Part shown: positions 38,021 to 47,088 of the stretch, in pieces
How the letters are laid out: the number at the start of each line of letters is the position of its first letter
Numbering within the stretch: the first letter of the stretch is position 1
Origin: Chloroherpetonaceae bacterium
GTDB taxonomy: Bacteria; Bacteroidota; Chlorobiia; Chlorobiales; Chloroherpetonaceae
Assembly: GCA_028277445.1 (NCBI GenBank)
Contig: JANQGG010000006.1
Span: forward strand, 62,001 to 126,000
Direction of reading: 5' to 3'
DNA length: 64,000 nucleotides
The notes under the pieces: generated by a model
What the model saw: the letters and a program-made list of their open reading frames with translations, nothing else
Told to the model about the DNA's origin: nothing
The model's database searches: none
Translations under genes and position numbers: made by a program

Positions 38021-39526
38021 ATGGAAAATCTGCATGATCAATTCCAAAAGTCAGTTATAAATCCGGTAATTGAGTTTCATTCGCTTCAGGAGGAACTTAT
38101 TGCCGATACCGAAACGCCGGTTTCGGTGTATTTAAAATGTCAATCCAAATTTTCCTGTCTGCTTGAGTCGGTAGAAGGCGAAGAGCGATTGGCAAGGTAT
38201 TCATATATAGCTCAAGACCCGTTTGCTATTTTAAAAGCAACCATAGATGGATCAATTCAATTTGAAATTCTAAATGAAAGATACGCAAATTTAAAAAAAA
38301 TAATTGAACAAGAAACCTCAGTCAGATCGGCGATAGAAAAAAGTTTCGAGCTCATCAAATACAACGAATCGCATCTTCAAAAAGACCCCCAATTGCTGCA
38401 TTCCGGGGCTTTTGGTTTTATGACTTACGATGCTATGCATTTTGTGGAAGAAATTCCCAGAGCGCGAAAACCCGATCCGGCCGGCTTGGCAGATGTTTAT
38501 TTGATGTTTTACGATACCATAATCGCTTTCGATAACATCAAACGTAAGCTGTTTATTATTTCCAATTACCAGGATGATGAAGATAAAGCAATAGCTAAGG
38601 CAAAAATTCAAAAACTCAAAGCCAAGATACTTTCACCGCTCAGCGAAGATAAAATTCGGCTATATCCTGAAAAACCCGAGCCCATTGTTTCCAATACCCA
38701 AAAAGAGGATTACCTGGAAAAGGTTGTTAAAGCCAAAGATTACATAAAAGCCGGGGATATTTTTCAGGTTCAAATTTCCCAGCGGTTAAAGCGAAAACTA
38801 AATACACGGCCATTTGATGTGTATCGCGTGTTGCGAACCATTAATCCCTCGCCATATTTGTTTTACTTTGAACTCGAAGATACTCAGATCATTGGCTCTT
38901 CGCCCGAATTGCTCGTAAAGATTGAAAAAAATGCCGAAGGGGAAAGCGTGGTTGAAACAAGGCCGATTGCCGGAACACGGCATCGCGGTGAAACCAAAGC
39001 CGAAGATGAGCGCATTGCCAATGAGCTCTTGAACGATGAAAAAGAACGCGCCGAGCATTTAATGCTGATTGATTTGAGCCGAAATGATGTTGGGCGGATC
39101 GCCAAAATCGGTACGGTCGAAACCAATGAAATGATGATCATCGAACGCTATTCGCATGTCATGCATATTGTGAGCAATGTTCGCGGTATTGTTGATGAAA
39201 AGTACTCGGATTTCGAAGCATTCTGGGCATGCTTTCCCGCAGGAACTCTAACCGGAGCGCCTAAAATACGTGCCATGGAAATCATTAATGAGTTTGAAGA
39301 TGAAAAACGCGGATTATATGGCGGAACGGTTGGCTATTTCGGATTCGATGGTCATTTCACCACCGCTATTGCAATCCGAACCATGGTTGTGCATGATGGA
39401 ACTATTTATTTCCAGGCTGCCGGCGGCATTGTTGCTGATTCAAAGCCCGAATTCGAATACGAGGAAACCATGAAAAAAATGCGTGCAGGCTTGAGAACCA
39501 TTGATGCCTTAATTCAAAACGAGTGA
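38021..39526 (+). CDS. trpE: Anthranilate synthase component I
   Basis: Chorismate-using subunit of anthranilate synthase, first step of tryptophan synthesis. 501 residues; the chorismate-binding core has IIGSSPELLVK, RPIAGTRHRGET, LIDLSRNDVGRIA and FPAGTLTGAPKIRAMEII. The N-terminal tryptophan feedback motif LLES is present (residues 47-50). No other trp gene or trp leader peptide is adjacent. Divergent from the 7TMR-HD gene and followed by a terminator. Confidence 0.97.
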   Translation: MENLHDQFQKSVINPVIEFHSLQEELIADTETPVSVYLKCQSKFSCLLESVEGEERLARYSYIAQDPFAILKATIDGSIQFEILNERYANLKKIIEQETSVRSAIEKSFELIKYNESHLQKDPQLLHSGAFGFMTYDAMHFVEEIPRARKPDPAGLADVYLMFYDTIIAFDNIKRKLFIISNYQDDEDKAIAKAKIQKLKAKILSPLSEDKIRLYPEKPEPIVSNTQKEDYLEKVVKAKDYIKAGDIFQVQISQRLKRKLNTRPFDVYRVLRTINPSPYLFYFELEDTQIIGSSPELLVKIEKNAEGESVVETRPIAGTRHRGETKAEDERIANELLNDEKERAEHLMLIDLSRNDVGRIAKIGTVETNEMMIIERYSHVMHIVSNVRGIVDEKYSDFEAFWACFPAGTLTGAPKIRAMEIINEFEDEKRGLYGGTVGYFGFDGHFTTAIAIRTMVVHDGTIYFQAAGGIVADSKPEFEYEETMKKMRAGLRTIDALIQNE

Positions 39527-39538
39527 AACAGGGATAAT

Positions 39539-39572
39539 GTGATTTCGTATGGACTAATCACTTTTATTTTTT
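39539..39572 (+). terminator. Intrinsic terminator of trpE
   Basis: GTGATT and AATCAC form a 6-base stem around an 11-base loop, followed by TTTTATTTTTT. It lies 13 bases after the trpE stop. Confidence 0.72.
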
Positions 39573-39601
39573 ATCAACGTAACTAGTTACAAACGCATTA
39601 A

Positions 39602-41101
39602 ATGATGATGTCCAGAAAAACTACAATTTCTCTGTTTTTTGCAATACTACTCGGCATGCTCGTCGGTGTATTTTTGTTTTCCGATATTCAAATTACGGTT
39701 CAACCCAAATCCGGTCATGCTGAAAACACCACCCAATCCGAGCCGCCTAAGCAGCTCAGATCCCTCAAAGACCTCAACGATGCGTTTGTAAGCTTAGCCG
39801 AGCAAACCCGTCCTTCGGTTGTCACTGTGTTTACTGAAAAAACTGTCGAGCGTCGTGTGATGAATCCGTTCGACTTTTTTGGCTTCAATCAACCCTTTAA
39901 AGACTTTTTTAATCACCCCGATAATCCAAAGCAACCCGAAACCCGCAAAGACATTCGTAAAGGTTTAGGCTCCGGCGTTATTGTTTCGCAAGACGGCTTC
40001 ATCTTGACCAATAATCATGTAATTGATAAGGCCGATAAAATTTTTGTACGCACACACGACGACCGCACTTTGGAAGCTTCAGTGGTTGGCGCCGATGCTA
40101 AAACAGACATTGCCGTCATCAAGGTTGAAGAAAACAATCTAAAACCGCTTGAATTTGGCAACAGCGATGATATCCGCGTTGGCGAATGGGTGATCGCCAT
40201 AGGGAGTCCTTTGGGAGACAATCTTGAGCAGACCGTAACGCATGGCATCGTTAGCGCTAAAGGCCGGTCTAATCTAGGCTTGGCTGATTATGAGGATTTT
40301 ATTCAAACCGATGCGGCCATTAATCCGGGTAATTCCGGCGGCCCGCTCGTCGATATAGATGGCCGGCTCATTGGCATAAACACGGCGATTGCAAGCCGAA
40401 CCGGCGGCTTTCAAGGGATTGGCTTTGCCGTGCCATCAAACATGGCTCAAAAAGTCATGAACTCGCTGATAAAAGATGGGAAAGTGACACGAGGTTGGCT
40501 TGGCGTTACAATCCAGGATATCAGCGAAAGTATGGCCAAAGGATTGAACCTAAAATCAACCGAAGGCGCCATTGTGGGATCAGTGGTTGAAGACAGCCCG
40601 GCTGAAAAAGCCGGCTTGAAAACCGGCGATGTGATTGTTGAGCTTCAGGGCGAACGGGTGAAAAATACCGTTTCCTTAAGAAACCGTGTGGCATCAACGT
40701 CGCCAAATAAAACGGTTCGATTAAAGATTTTACGCGATGGTAAGCCAAAAACAATCCTGGTAACTTTAGGCGAGCTGCCATCGGATAATGAGGTTGTGGC
40801 TCAAAAAGATTCCAAAATTGAAAAACTTTTTGGGTTCAGCGTGGCTTCCTATAACTCAACTTATGCGCAAAAATATAATTTAAAGAGTAAAAAAGGGTTG
40901 GTTGTTGTTGGTATTGATCCCTCAAGTAATGCCTATCGGAACGGATTGCGCGAAGGTGATCTGATTTTGCAGTTCAATAAAAAAGAAGTTGAGTCTCTAT
41001 CGGGATTCAAGAAAAACCTCAAACAATTAGATGAAGGAGAAAATGTCTTGTTTTTGATTGAGCGTCGGGGCAATAAGCTATTTGTTGCATTTACCAGGTA
41101 A
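39602..41101 (+). CDS. degP: Do-family serine protease (DegP/HtrA)
   Basis: Periplasmic protease-chaperone for misfolded envelope proteins. An N-terminal signal or anchor (FFAILLGMLVGVFLF) is followed by a trypsin-like domain with a complete triad: His 139 (NNHVID), Asp 169 (KTDIAVIKV) and Ser 245 (NPGNSGGPLVD). Two PDZ domains follow (about 300-390 and 405-495). Three tandem ATG codons at 39602, 39605 and 39608 leave the exact start open. A good terminator follows. Confidence 0.96.
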   Translation: MMMSRKTTISLFFAILLGMLVGVFLFSDIQITVQPKSGHAENTTQSEPPKQLRSLKDLNDAFVSLAEQTRPSVVTVFTEKTVERRVMNPFDFFGFNQPFKDFFNHPDNPKQPETRKDIRKGLGSGVIVSQDGFILTNNHVIDKADKIFVRTHDDRTLEASVVGADAKTDIAVIKVEENNLKPLEFGNSDDIRVGEWVIAIGSPLGDNLEQTVTHGIVSAKGRSNLGLADYEDFIQTDAAINPGNSGGPLVDIDGRLIGINTAIASRTGGFQGIGFAVPSNMAQKVMNSLIKDGKVTRGWLGVTIQDISESMAKGLNLKSTEGAIVGSVVEDSPAEKAGLKTGDVIVELQGERVKNTVSLRNRVASTSPNKTVRLKILRDGKPKTILVTLGELPSDNEVVAQKDSKIEKLFGFSVASYNSTYAQKYNLKSKKGLVVVGIDPSSNAYRNGLREGDLILQFNKKEVESLSGFKKNLKQLDEGENVLFLIERRGNKLFVAFTR

Positions 41102-41124
41102 TTCAATCCTAAAGTTAAGGTTTT

Positions 41125-41155
41125 AGAGCCGTGCATTGTCGCGGCTTTTTTTATT
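41125..41155 (+). terminator. Intrinsic terminator after degP
   Basis: AGAGCCG and CGGCTTT pair as a 7-base stem, with one G-T pair, around a 10-base loop, leading straight into a run of T. It follows the degP stop by 23 bases. Confidence 0.82.
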
Positions 41156-41412
41156 TCATGGGCAACATATCGATGAAAAATTCAAATCACCCGACCAATA
41201 GATCCGAAAAAATCGTATATTCCAAAATTAACCAGCACAACGCGCAGCGAAGTTATCTGTGAGTTCAACATTTTACTGACCTGAATCCGGCCAGCCGCTT
41301 GCCACATTAGTTTCATTTCATCAACGTATTAACAAGCGATTATTAAGGACGGCATTGGATAATCCAAGGCGCTAATGCATTTATTGAACATTTACAACCA
41401 CATAAGAAACAT
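41156..41412 (+). other. Long leader region of the DEAD-box helicase gene
   Basis: About 260 bases from the degP terminator to the helicase start, with no ORF. It contains a small perfect hairpin, TTGGA-TAA-TCCAA, at about 41355-41367. Helicases of the CsdA/DeaD group commonly have long, cold-regulated leaders; whether this one does is not shown by sequence alone. Confidence 0.4.
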
Positions 41413-43026
41413 ATGTACGTACAAAAGTCATTACTCGGCTTTGAAGACCTTGGGCTTTCCAAATGCGTTTTAAATGCGATCAACAAAAAAGGATTTGAAG
41501 AGCCAACCGATATTCAGACCATGACGATCCCCATCATGCTCAAAAACGATACCAACATTATTGCACAGGCGCAAACCGGGACTGGAAAAACCGCCGCATT
41601 TGGCCTACCGCTCGTAGATTTGGTAAACGATGAGCTAAAAACGGTTCAAAGCCTGATCTTAGTCCCAACACGAGAGCTTGCAATCCAGGTTTCCGAAGAG
41701 ATCAATTCATTAAAGGGTGATAAAGCCCTCAGGATTGTGCCGATTTATGGGGGTCAATCCATTGATGAACAATTTCGCCGGTTAAAAAAAGGCGTCCATA
41801 TTGTTGTCGGAACGCCGGGTCGTATCATCGATCATCTGATGCGCAAAACGCTCAAACTGAAAGATATTGAGCATTTGATTTTGGATGAAGCCGATGAAAT
41901 GTTGAACATGGGATTTGCCGATGATATGGAAGAAATTTTAAAACATACCAATCCCAGTAAACGAACACTTTTGTTTTCGGCCACAATGCCGGCAAAAATC
42001 AGAGACCTTGCTGATAAGTACATGCCCAGTTACAAGCAGCTTACGGCGAAGCAAAAGCAGCTCACAACAAACCTCACCGAGCAGATTTATTTTGAAGTAA
42101 AAGCTTCCGATAAGTTTGAAGCGTTATGCCGTATCATTGATATTGAGGAAAATTTTTATGGTTTGGTGTTTTGCCGAACGAAAATTGATGTTGAAGCCGT
42201 TGTGACGCATCTCATTGATCGGAGTTACGATGCCGAAGCCATTCACGGCGATATTTCCCAGGCGCAGCGCGAGCGCACGTTGGAAAAGTTTAAAAAGCAG
42301 CGGATCAATATTTTGGTGGCAACCGATGTAGCGGCTCGAGGCATCGATGTCAATAATCTCACCCATGTGATTAATTATTCGCTTCCAAACGATCCTGAAT
42401 CGTATGTGCATCGAATCGGGCGTACGGGTAGGGCTGGCCGTCAGGGAACAGCCATCACGTTCATCACGCCAAGCGAGTATAGCCGATTGATGTTTATACA
42501 ACGCATTGCAAAAACCGACATAAAAAAATCTCAAATACCCAAAGTTAAAGACATTATCGAAACCAAAAAGAAAAAGATCACGGAAGATATTCTTAACGGT
42601 TTTGATGAAAAAATCGACCCAAAATATTATACATGGGCGACAAAATTGCTGGCCGATCAAGACCCTATTGAACTTTTAGCCAGAGTGTTAAATTACACGT
42701 ATGACGAGGATCTGAACGCCGAAGGCTATAGCGATATCAAGGAAATCGGCTCTCAACGCAATACGATGGAAGAGGAAGGCAAAACCCGGCTTTTTGTTGC
42801 GCTTGGGAAAAAAGATAAAATCAATGCAAAAAAATTGGTGGAGCTCATTAAAAGCCGTGTGAAGTTGAAATCGAAACAGATTAGCGATATCCAGGTTTTA
42901 GATAAATTTTCTTTTGTAACTGTTCCTTTTGCAAAAGCTGAAGAAATTATTGCAGGATTTCAACTGGAAGGACAAACGCCGTTAATAACTCATGCGAAAA
43001 AACGGTCAAAAAAACGAGGGAAATAA
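41413..43026 (+). CDS. deaD: DEAD-box RNA helicase (DeaD/CsdA type)
   Basis: ATP-dependent RNA unwinding in ribosome assembly, RNA decay or cold adaptation. The core motifs are in order: Q motif (FEEPTDIQTMTIP), AQTGTGKT, PTRELA, TPGR, DEAD, SAT, and HRIGRTGRAGRQG with TDVAARGID before it. The C-terminal 75 residues (TRLFVALGKKDKINAKKLVELI...) are a DbpA/CsdA-type RNA-binding domain ending in a basic KKRSKKRGK tail. 537 residues. Confidence 0.95.
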   Translation: MYVQKSLLGFEDLGLSKCVLNAINKKGFEEPTDIQTMTIPIMLKNDTNIIAQAQTGTGKTAAFGLPLVDLVNDELKTVQSLILVPTRELAIQVSEEINSLKGDKALRIVPIYGGQSIDEQFRRLKKGVHIVVGTPGRIIDHLMRKTLKLKDIEHLILDEADEMLNMGFADDMEEILKHTNPSKRTLLFSATMPAKIRDLADKYMPSYKQLTAKQKQLTTNLTEQIYFEVKASDKFEALCRIIDIEENFYGLVFCRTKIDVEAVVTHLIDRSYDAEAIHGDISQAQRERTLEKFKKQRINILVATDVAARGIDVNNLTHVINYSLPNDPESYVHRIGRTGRAGRQGTAITFITPSEYSRLMFIQRIAKTDIKKSQIPKVKDIIETKKKKITEDILNGFDEKIDPKYYTWATKLLADQDPIELLARVLNYTYDEDLNAEGYSDIKEIGSQRNTMEEEGKTRLFVALGKKDKINAKKLVELIKSRVKLKSKQISDIQVLDKFSFVTVPFAKAEEIIAGFQLEGQTPLITHAKKRSKKRGK

Positions 43027-43077
43027 ATGACACAAAAGGCTCATTTGTTTTCTTCACATCCCCGAAAGGAGCCTTTT

Positions 43078-44019
43078 ATGAACAAGCAATTGTTTTTAAT
43101 TCACGGTCGGAATTTCAAACCGGATGAAGAATCCTTAAAAGATTTATGGTTCGGCGCTTTAAAGCATGGCTTAAAACGCGATTACTCGGAAAATATGGTT
43201 GAGCAATTCAACGCAGCCAATCCTCAGTTTATCTATTATGGCGAACTCTCCAATAAATGTCTTTACAAAAGTAAAAAAGAATATGACCCGGAGGGGGATT
43301 TGGAGGATAGGCAGCATGCAATTGAAAAATTGATTGTTTATAGCAAAACCGACTTGCAAGGAAACACATCGAAATTTCTTTATAATCAATTGCCGGGTAA
43401 AAATTCTTTGAAAGAATGGCTTGCCGACATGTTTGCTAACCCCTTGGATTGGGTAGGGTTTAGCGAAGTCATAATCTCAATTGCAGCTCCCGATATGAAA
43501 GAATACTGGAACTTTGATAAAGCTTTCGGTAGTAATTTACGATGCAAATTAACGGGTAAGCTTGCCAATGCATTAAGTGATGGCAAAGATATTATGGTAA
43601 TTGGGCACAGCTTAGGGTGCATAATTGCTTTTGATGTGTTATAGAAGTTTTCGCACTATTGTGAATACCAGGATATTAAATCTCGCAAAATTTCAACTTT
43701 TCTTACCTTGGGCTGCCCGCTTGGAAATGAAACGGTAAAAAAGAACCTTAAAGGCGCTAATGCAAATGGTGAAAGGCGTTATCCGAAAAACATTAATCAT
43801 TGGATCAATGTTGCTGCCGAAGACGACTATATTGCACACAATCAAACCCTGGCTGATGATTACCGAAACATGTCCGATCTTGGGCTGGTTGAGCCAGTTC
43901 AAGATCATCGTATTTATAACCTCTCACTTTGCGAAGGGAAATCAAATCCGCATCATGGGGTAGGTTATCTCATCCATCCGATTGTAATTAAATCCATAGC
44001 GGAGTGGCTGACAGCATAG
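43078..44019 (+). pseudogene. Alpha/beta-hydrolase-like gene split by one in-frame TAG
   Basis: A single frame from ATG 43078 (AAAGGA eight bases before it) to the stop at 44019, broken once by TAG at 43642-43644. The part before ends IGHSLGCIIAFDVL, a lipase-type nucleophile elbow. The part after starts KFSHYCEYQDIKSRKISTF and continues as coherent protein with TLGCPLGNE and HWINVAAEDDYIAHN. Since the frame does not shift and Trp would fit well at that point (FDVLWKFSH), the stop most simply derives from TGG by one base change. It is either a recent pseudogene or a gene read through at amber. The total would be about 313 residues. A substrate cannot be named. Confidence 0.8.
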
Positions 44020-44211
44020 GAAAATAAACCGAACCGGCAAAAAATGATAAATATTTTGATATGTGGTCGGAATTGATAGAAGGATAATCTGTGTATGAAG
44101 AATAATGGAGTCTTTACAATGCAGGAAGTTTGAAACAAATTCTTTGCGTTAGTTAATAATCGATTATAAAAGTCGGACGTTACGATTCATAATCCCAAGT
44201 TATTACCAAAC

Positions 44212-46005
44212 TTAACCTACGACTTGATTTCGGCCGTTATGTTTGGCAGTGTAAAGATTTTCGTCAGCAACTTTTATGATTTGATCGGCATTTTCAAAGG
44301 AATTCAATTCACTCATTCCAAGACTGATCGTGACTTTAAGTCCATCTGAAATTCTATGCCAATCATAATTTTCAACGTTTCTTCTAATTTTTTCACATGC
44401 TAGCGATGCATTCTGCTTGTCGGTTTCCGGGAAAAGTAACACAAATTCTTCACCGCCGTATCGGGCTACGATATCTGACTGACGAATGGACGTCTTGAAA
44501 ATGTTAGCAATAGCAATTAGCACTTCATCGCCAATTTGATGCGAGAAGTTATCGTTGATGCGTTTAAAGAAGTCAATATCGGAAATTGCAAGCGTCAATG
44601 GATGCTTATAACGCTTTGCGCGTGTAATTTCTTCTGAGAACTTCTGATCGAAATGACGCCGGTTATAAATCTTTGTAAGAGCATCTTCGCGAGCCAGTTT
44701 ATCAAGCTCTTTTACAAGTTTGGATTTTTCTTGATCAGCGACCTGAAGCGATTTATTCATGTTTTGAAGCTCTTCATAGGCATGAGCAAGCTCAACATTT
44801 TTAAGCTGGTAAATTTCAGCTTCTTTTTGGGTTTTTTCTACTTCAAATTGAATAACCAGGCTTTTGGTTTTTTCTTTGGCTTGTTCATTGATGAATAGTT
44901 TTTCATACTCATGAAATTTTTCATGATACATTAACGCTTTTTCAAAATCGCTCATTTGCTTATAGGAAAGTGAAAGCGCTTGATAGGCAAGGTATATCAA
45001 ATCCTTCGCCGATATCCCTTCAGCAATTTTTAAAACTTTATAGAGATATTTTGGCGCTTTATAACCTTCCTTTCGTTTGATAAACATGTTGCCGATCCCC
45101 AAGAGTGTTTTGGCTTCACCCAGCTTATCCTGTTGATTTTCAAAAAGCTGCCAGCTTTTAAAATAAAAGGTCAGCGCTCGAAGGTAATTATCGAGGCTTT
45201 CATGGATTTTTCCAATATGGTTTAATGAAACCGCCTCGCCCAGTCTATCATCATCTTGCCTTCTTAACGATAGACTCTTTTCATGAAAATCTAGTGCTTT
45301 ATCATAGAGCTTAAGCTTATCATAAGCCTGCCCAATCAAGCAATACGTTTCCGAAATTTTAGTGGTGAAATTATGTTTTTGAGCTTCCTGGAGAGCGCGT
45401 TCGTAATAAGTTATGCCATGTTCAAAATCATCTTGGCATTCATAAATACGACCTATTGCGATCAAAGAATACACTTGGCCTTCATGATCCTTTAAATTTT
45501 CATTGATGATCAGGCTTTTAAGATAATAGTTTAATGCCTGATCAAAATACCCAAGATGTTCATAGACTTGCGCAATATTGTTTAGTGACGTAACTTTTCC
45601 CGCCTCGTCATTTAACTCTTCGCGGATTTTTAAACTTTCTAAGTGGTGATACAGCGCATTATCATAACCGGCCAGTTTAAAATAGATGTTGCCAATAAAA
45701 TCGAGGGCTCCCACTTCACTTGTTTTGTCATCAATTTCACGATAAATCCGCAGAGCTTCAAACTGATTTATTAATGCTAATTCATAGTTAAACTCCAGAA
45801 AATAGAGGTTTCCTTGAGCGCTTAAACTATTGGCAAGCCCTTTGGAATAATTAATCGAGCGTGCCAGTCGCTCCGCTTCCTGACTCAAGGCAAACGCATA
45901 TTTAATATCATCAAGCTTTACCTCGTGAGAGCTTTTAACCAAATAATCAACCTTTTCTTGATCATTGGTAAAGGCTTGTATGTCGCTCGAATATTTGTCA
46001 AGCAT
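44212..46005 (-). CDS. TPR-GGDEF diguanylate cyclase
   Basis: 597 residues: about eight TPR repeats (residues 30-390), a coiled coil (about 395-440, with EAEIYQLKNVELAHAYEEL), then a GGDEF domain. The signature is RYGGEEF (GGEEF about 517-521), and the inhibitory RxxD site is RQSD (about 508-511). No membrane segment, so it is a soluble c-di-GMP synthase whose TPR array presumably binds a regulator. It is complete, unlike the paralogue at base 1, and shares with it the linker motif and overall order. Confidence 0.93.
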   Translation of the reverse strand: MLDKYSSDIQAFTNDQEKVDYLVKSSHEVKLDDIKYAFALSQEAERLARSINYSKGLANSLSAQGNLYFLEFNYELALINQFEALRIYREIDDKTSEVGALDFIGNIYFKLAGYDNALYHHLESLKIREELNDEAGKVTSLNNIAQVYEHLGYFDQALNYYLKSLIINENLKDHEGQVYSLIAIGRIYECQDDFEHGITYYERALQEAQKHNFTTKISETYCLIGQAYDKLKLYDKALDFHEKSLSLRRQDDDRLGEAVSLNHIGKIHESLDNYLRALTFYFKSWQLFENQQDKLGEAKTLLGIGNMFIKRKEGYKAPKYLYKVLKIAEGISAKDLIYLAYQALSLSYKQMSDFEKALMYHEKFHEYEKLFINEQAKEKTKSLVIQFEVEKTQKEAEIYQLKNVELAHAYEELQNMNKSLQVADQEKSKLVKELDKLAREDALTKIYNRRHFDQKFSEEITRAKRYKHPLTLAISDIDFFKRINDNFSHQIGDEVLIAIANIFKTSIRQSDIVARYGGEEFVLLFPETDKQNASLACEKIRRNVENYDWHRISDGLKVTISLGMSELNSFENADQIIKVADENLYTAKHNGRNQVVG

Positions 46006-46146
46006 AACCTCGATGTTTACTTAATGTAATTACTTAGTGTTATAACCCGATGTTAAGTTAAACATTTTTAAAGGCTTAAAATGGATTACATATTTTAACA
46101 TTTATTATCACAAAATCAATGCCGGGATTTTTCAAAATATTTACAT

Positions 46147-46162
46147 GGTGATTGAAATCACA
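46147..46162. promoter_or_regulatory. CRP/FNR-type palindromic operator candidate
   Basis: GGTGA-TTGAAA-TCACA differs from the CRP consensus TGTGA-N6-TCACA at one base. The palindrome extends outward imperfectly (ACATG...CATGT). It lies between two divergent genes, as an operator would. The binding factor, if any, is unknown. Confidence 0.45.
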
Positions 46163-46258
46163 TGTTTTTAGATGAATAAATAAAACCGAATGTCCGAGGT
46201 CGCGGGCTTTTGGTTTTGATGTATTCAGAAAAGGTATTACATTAGCATAAGCATAAAG

Positions 46259-46293
46259 AGTCAGTCCTTTTTTAGGGCTGGCTTTTATTTTTG
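46259..46293 (+). terminator. Intrinsic terminator within the greA leader
   Basis: AGTCAGTCCT pairs with AGGGCTGGCT over ten bases, two of them G-T, around a 5-base T loop, followed by TTTATTTTT. No plus-strand gene lies upstream, so it may end a leader transcript or a small RNA about 55 bases before greA. Confidence 0.72.
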
Positions 46294-46347
46294 TCTGCTT
46301 TTACTATTGATTGAGTTTGAGTTAATGAAAATTTAAACCATAGACTT

Positions 46348-46821
46348 ATGTCAGATACAATATATTTAACGAAGGAAGGGTATAATAAGCTTAAAGTTGA
46401 GTTGGATGATTTAAAAAATAATGTCAGGCACCAGGTTCTGGAAAAAATTGCGGAAGCCAGAGCGCATGGTGATTTAAGTGAAAATGCCGAATATGAAGCG
46501 GCTCGGGATGAACAAGCCAAAGTTGAAGGCAGAATTGGAAATTTGGAGCGGATGCTATCTTCTGCACGAATTTTGGATGAGAAAGATATTAAAACGGATA
46601 AAGTCTATATTTTAACCACAGTTGTTTTAAAGGATCTGGATAAAGATAAAAAGCTGGAATACAAATTGGTTTCTTCGGAGGAAGCAGATATTGAACAAGG
46701 AAAGATCTCGGTTAAATCTCCAATTGGCCGGGCGCTTTTGGGCAAAAGTATTGGTGATGTGGTTGATATTGTAGTGCCAAAAGGCGAGCTTTGTTATGAA
46801 ATTCTTAAAATTAAAGTTTAA
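46348..46821 (+). CDS. greA: Transcription elongation factor GreA
   Basis: Rescues backtracked RNA polymerase by stimulating transcript cleavage. 157 residues: an N-terminal coiled coil with the acidic tip [17 protein letters not shown] (Asp and Glu of the tip) and a C-terminal FKBP-like domain ([18 protein letters not shown]). Full length. Followed after 30 bases by a small gene and then tpiA, probably one operon. Confidence 0.96.
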   Translation: MSDTIYLTKEGYNKLKVELDDLKNNVRHQVLEKIAEARAHGDLSENAEYEAARDEQAKVEGRIGNLERMLSSARILDEKDIKTDKVYILTTVVLKDLDKDKKLEYKLVSSEEADIEQGKISVKSPIGRALLGKSIGDVVDIVVPKGELCYEILKIKV

Positions 46822-46851
46822 TCAACAAATAGACATCATAGATTAATCATC

Positions 46852-47076
46852 ATGGGAAAGCGACAAATCATATTAAGTGCGGATAAAATTTCTGGCTACG
46901 GTAATTTAGAAGGTGAAGAAGTGAATGTTTTGATGAAAAGCGCACGAGTATGGCATGGCTATATCAAGACGGTTTCGGATACGGCAATAGCTCTCCGAGA
47001 TACTCGATTTAAGGTTCATAATTTACAGATCCAGGATATTGATAAATTGTATTTGGATCGCGTCACTGACTATTAA
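46852..47076 (+). CDS. Small Sm-like protein between greA and tpiA
   Basis: 74 residues, no family assigned. The central pattern EVNVLMKSARVWHGYIKTVSDTAIALRD followed by IQDIDKLYLDRV resembles an Sm/LSm strand arrangement (a strand, a G-x-I type turn, then an I-D-K-L strand), but this is weak evidence. No signal peptide. It ends 12 bases before tpiA, so it is likely co-transcribed with greA and tpiA. A small RNA-binding role is a guess. Confidence 0.65.
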   Translation: MGKRQIILSADKISGYGNLEGEEVNVLMKSARVWHGYIKTVSDTAIALRDTRFKVHNLQIQDIDKLYLDRVTDY

Positions 47077-47088
47077 AAAAAACCACTT

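Larger units (their letters stand above)
46006..46347. other. Regulatory region between TPR-GGDEF gene and greA
   Basis: 342 bases between divergent genes. It contains a CRP-like palindrome at 46147-46162 and an intrinsic terminator hairpin at 46259-46293, both listed separately. No convincing ORF is present. Confidence 0.5.

Noticed and set aside
43027-43077. Longer start for the amber-split gene at 43027
   Set aside because: The ATG at 43078 has the ribosome-binding site and the natural N-terminus; the longer form begins right at the helicase stop.
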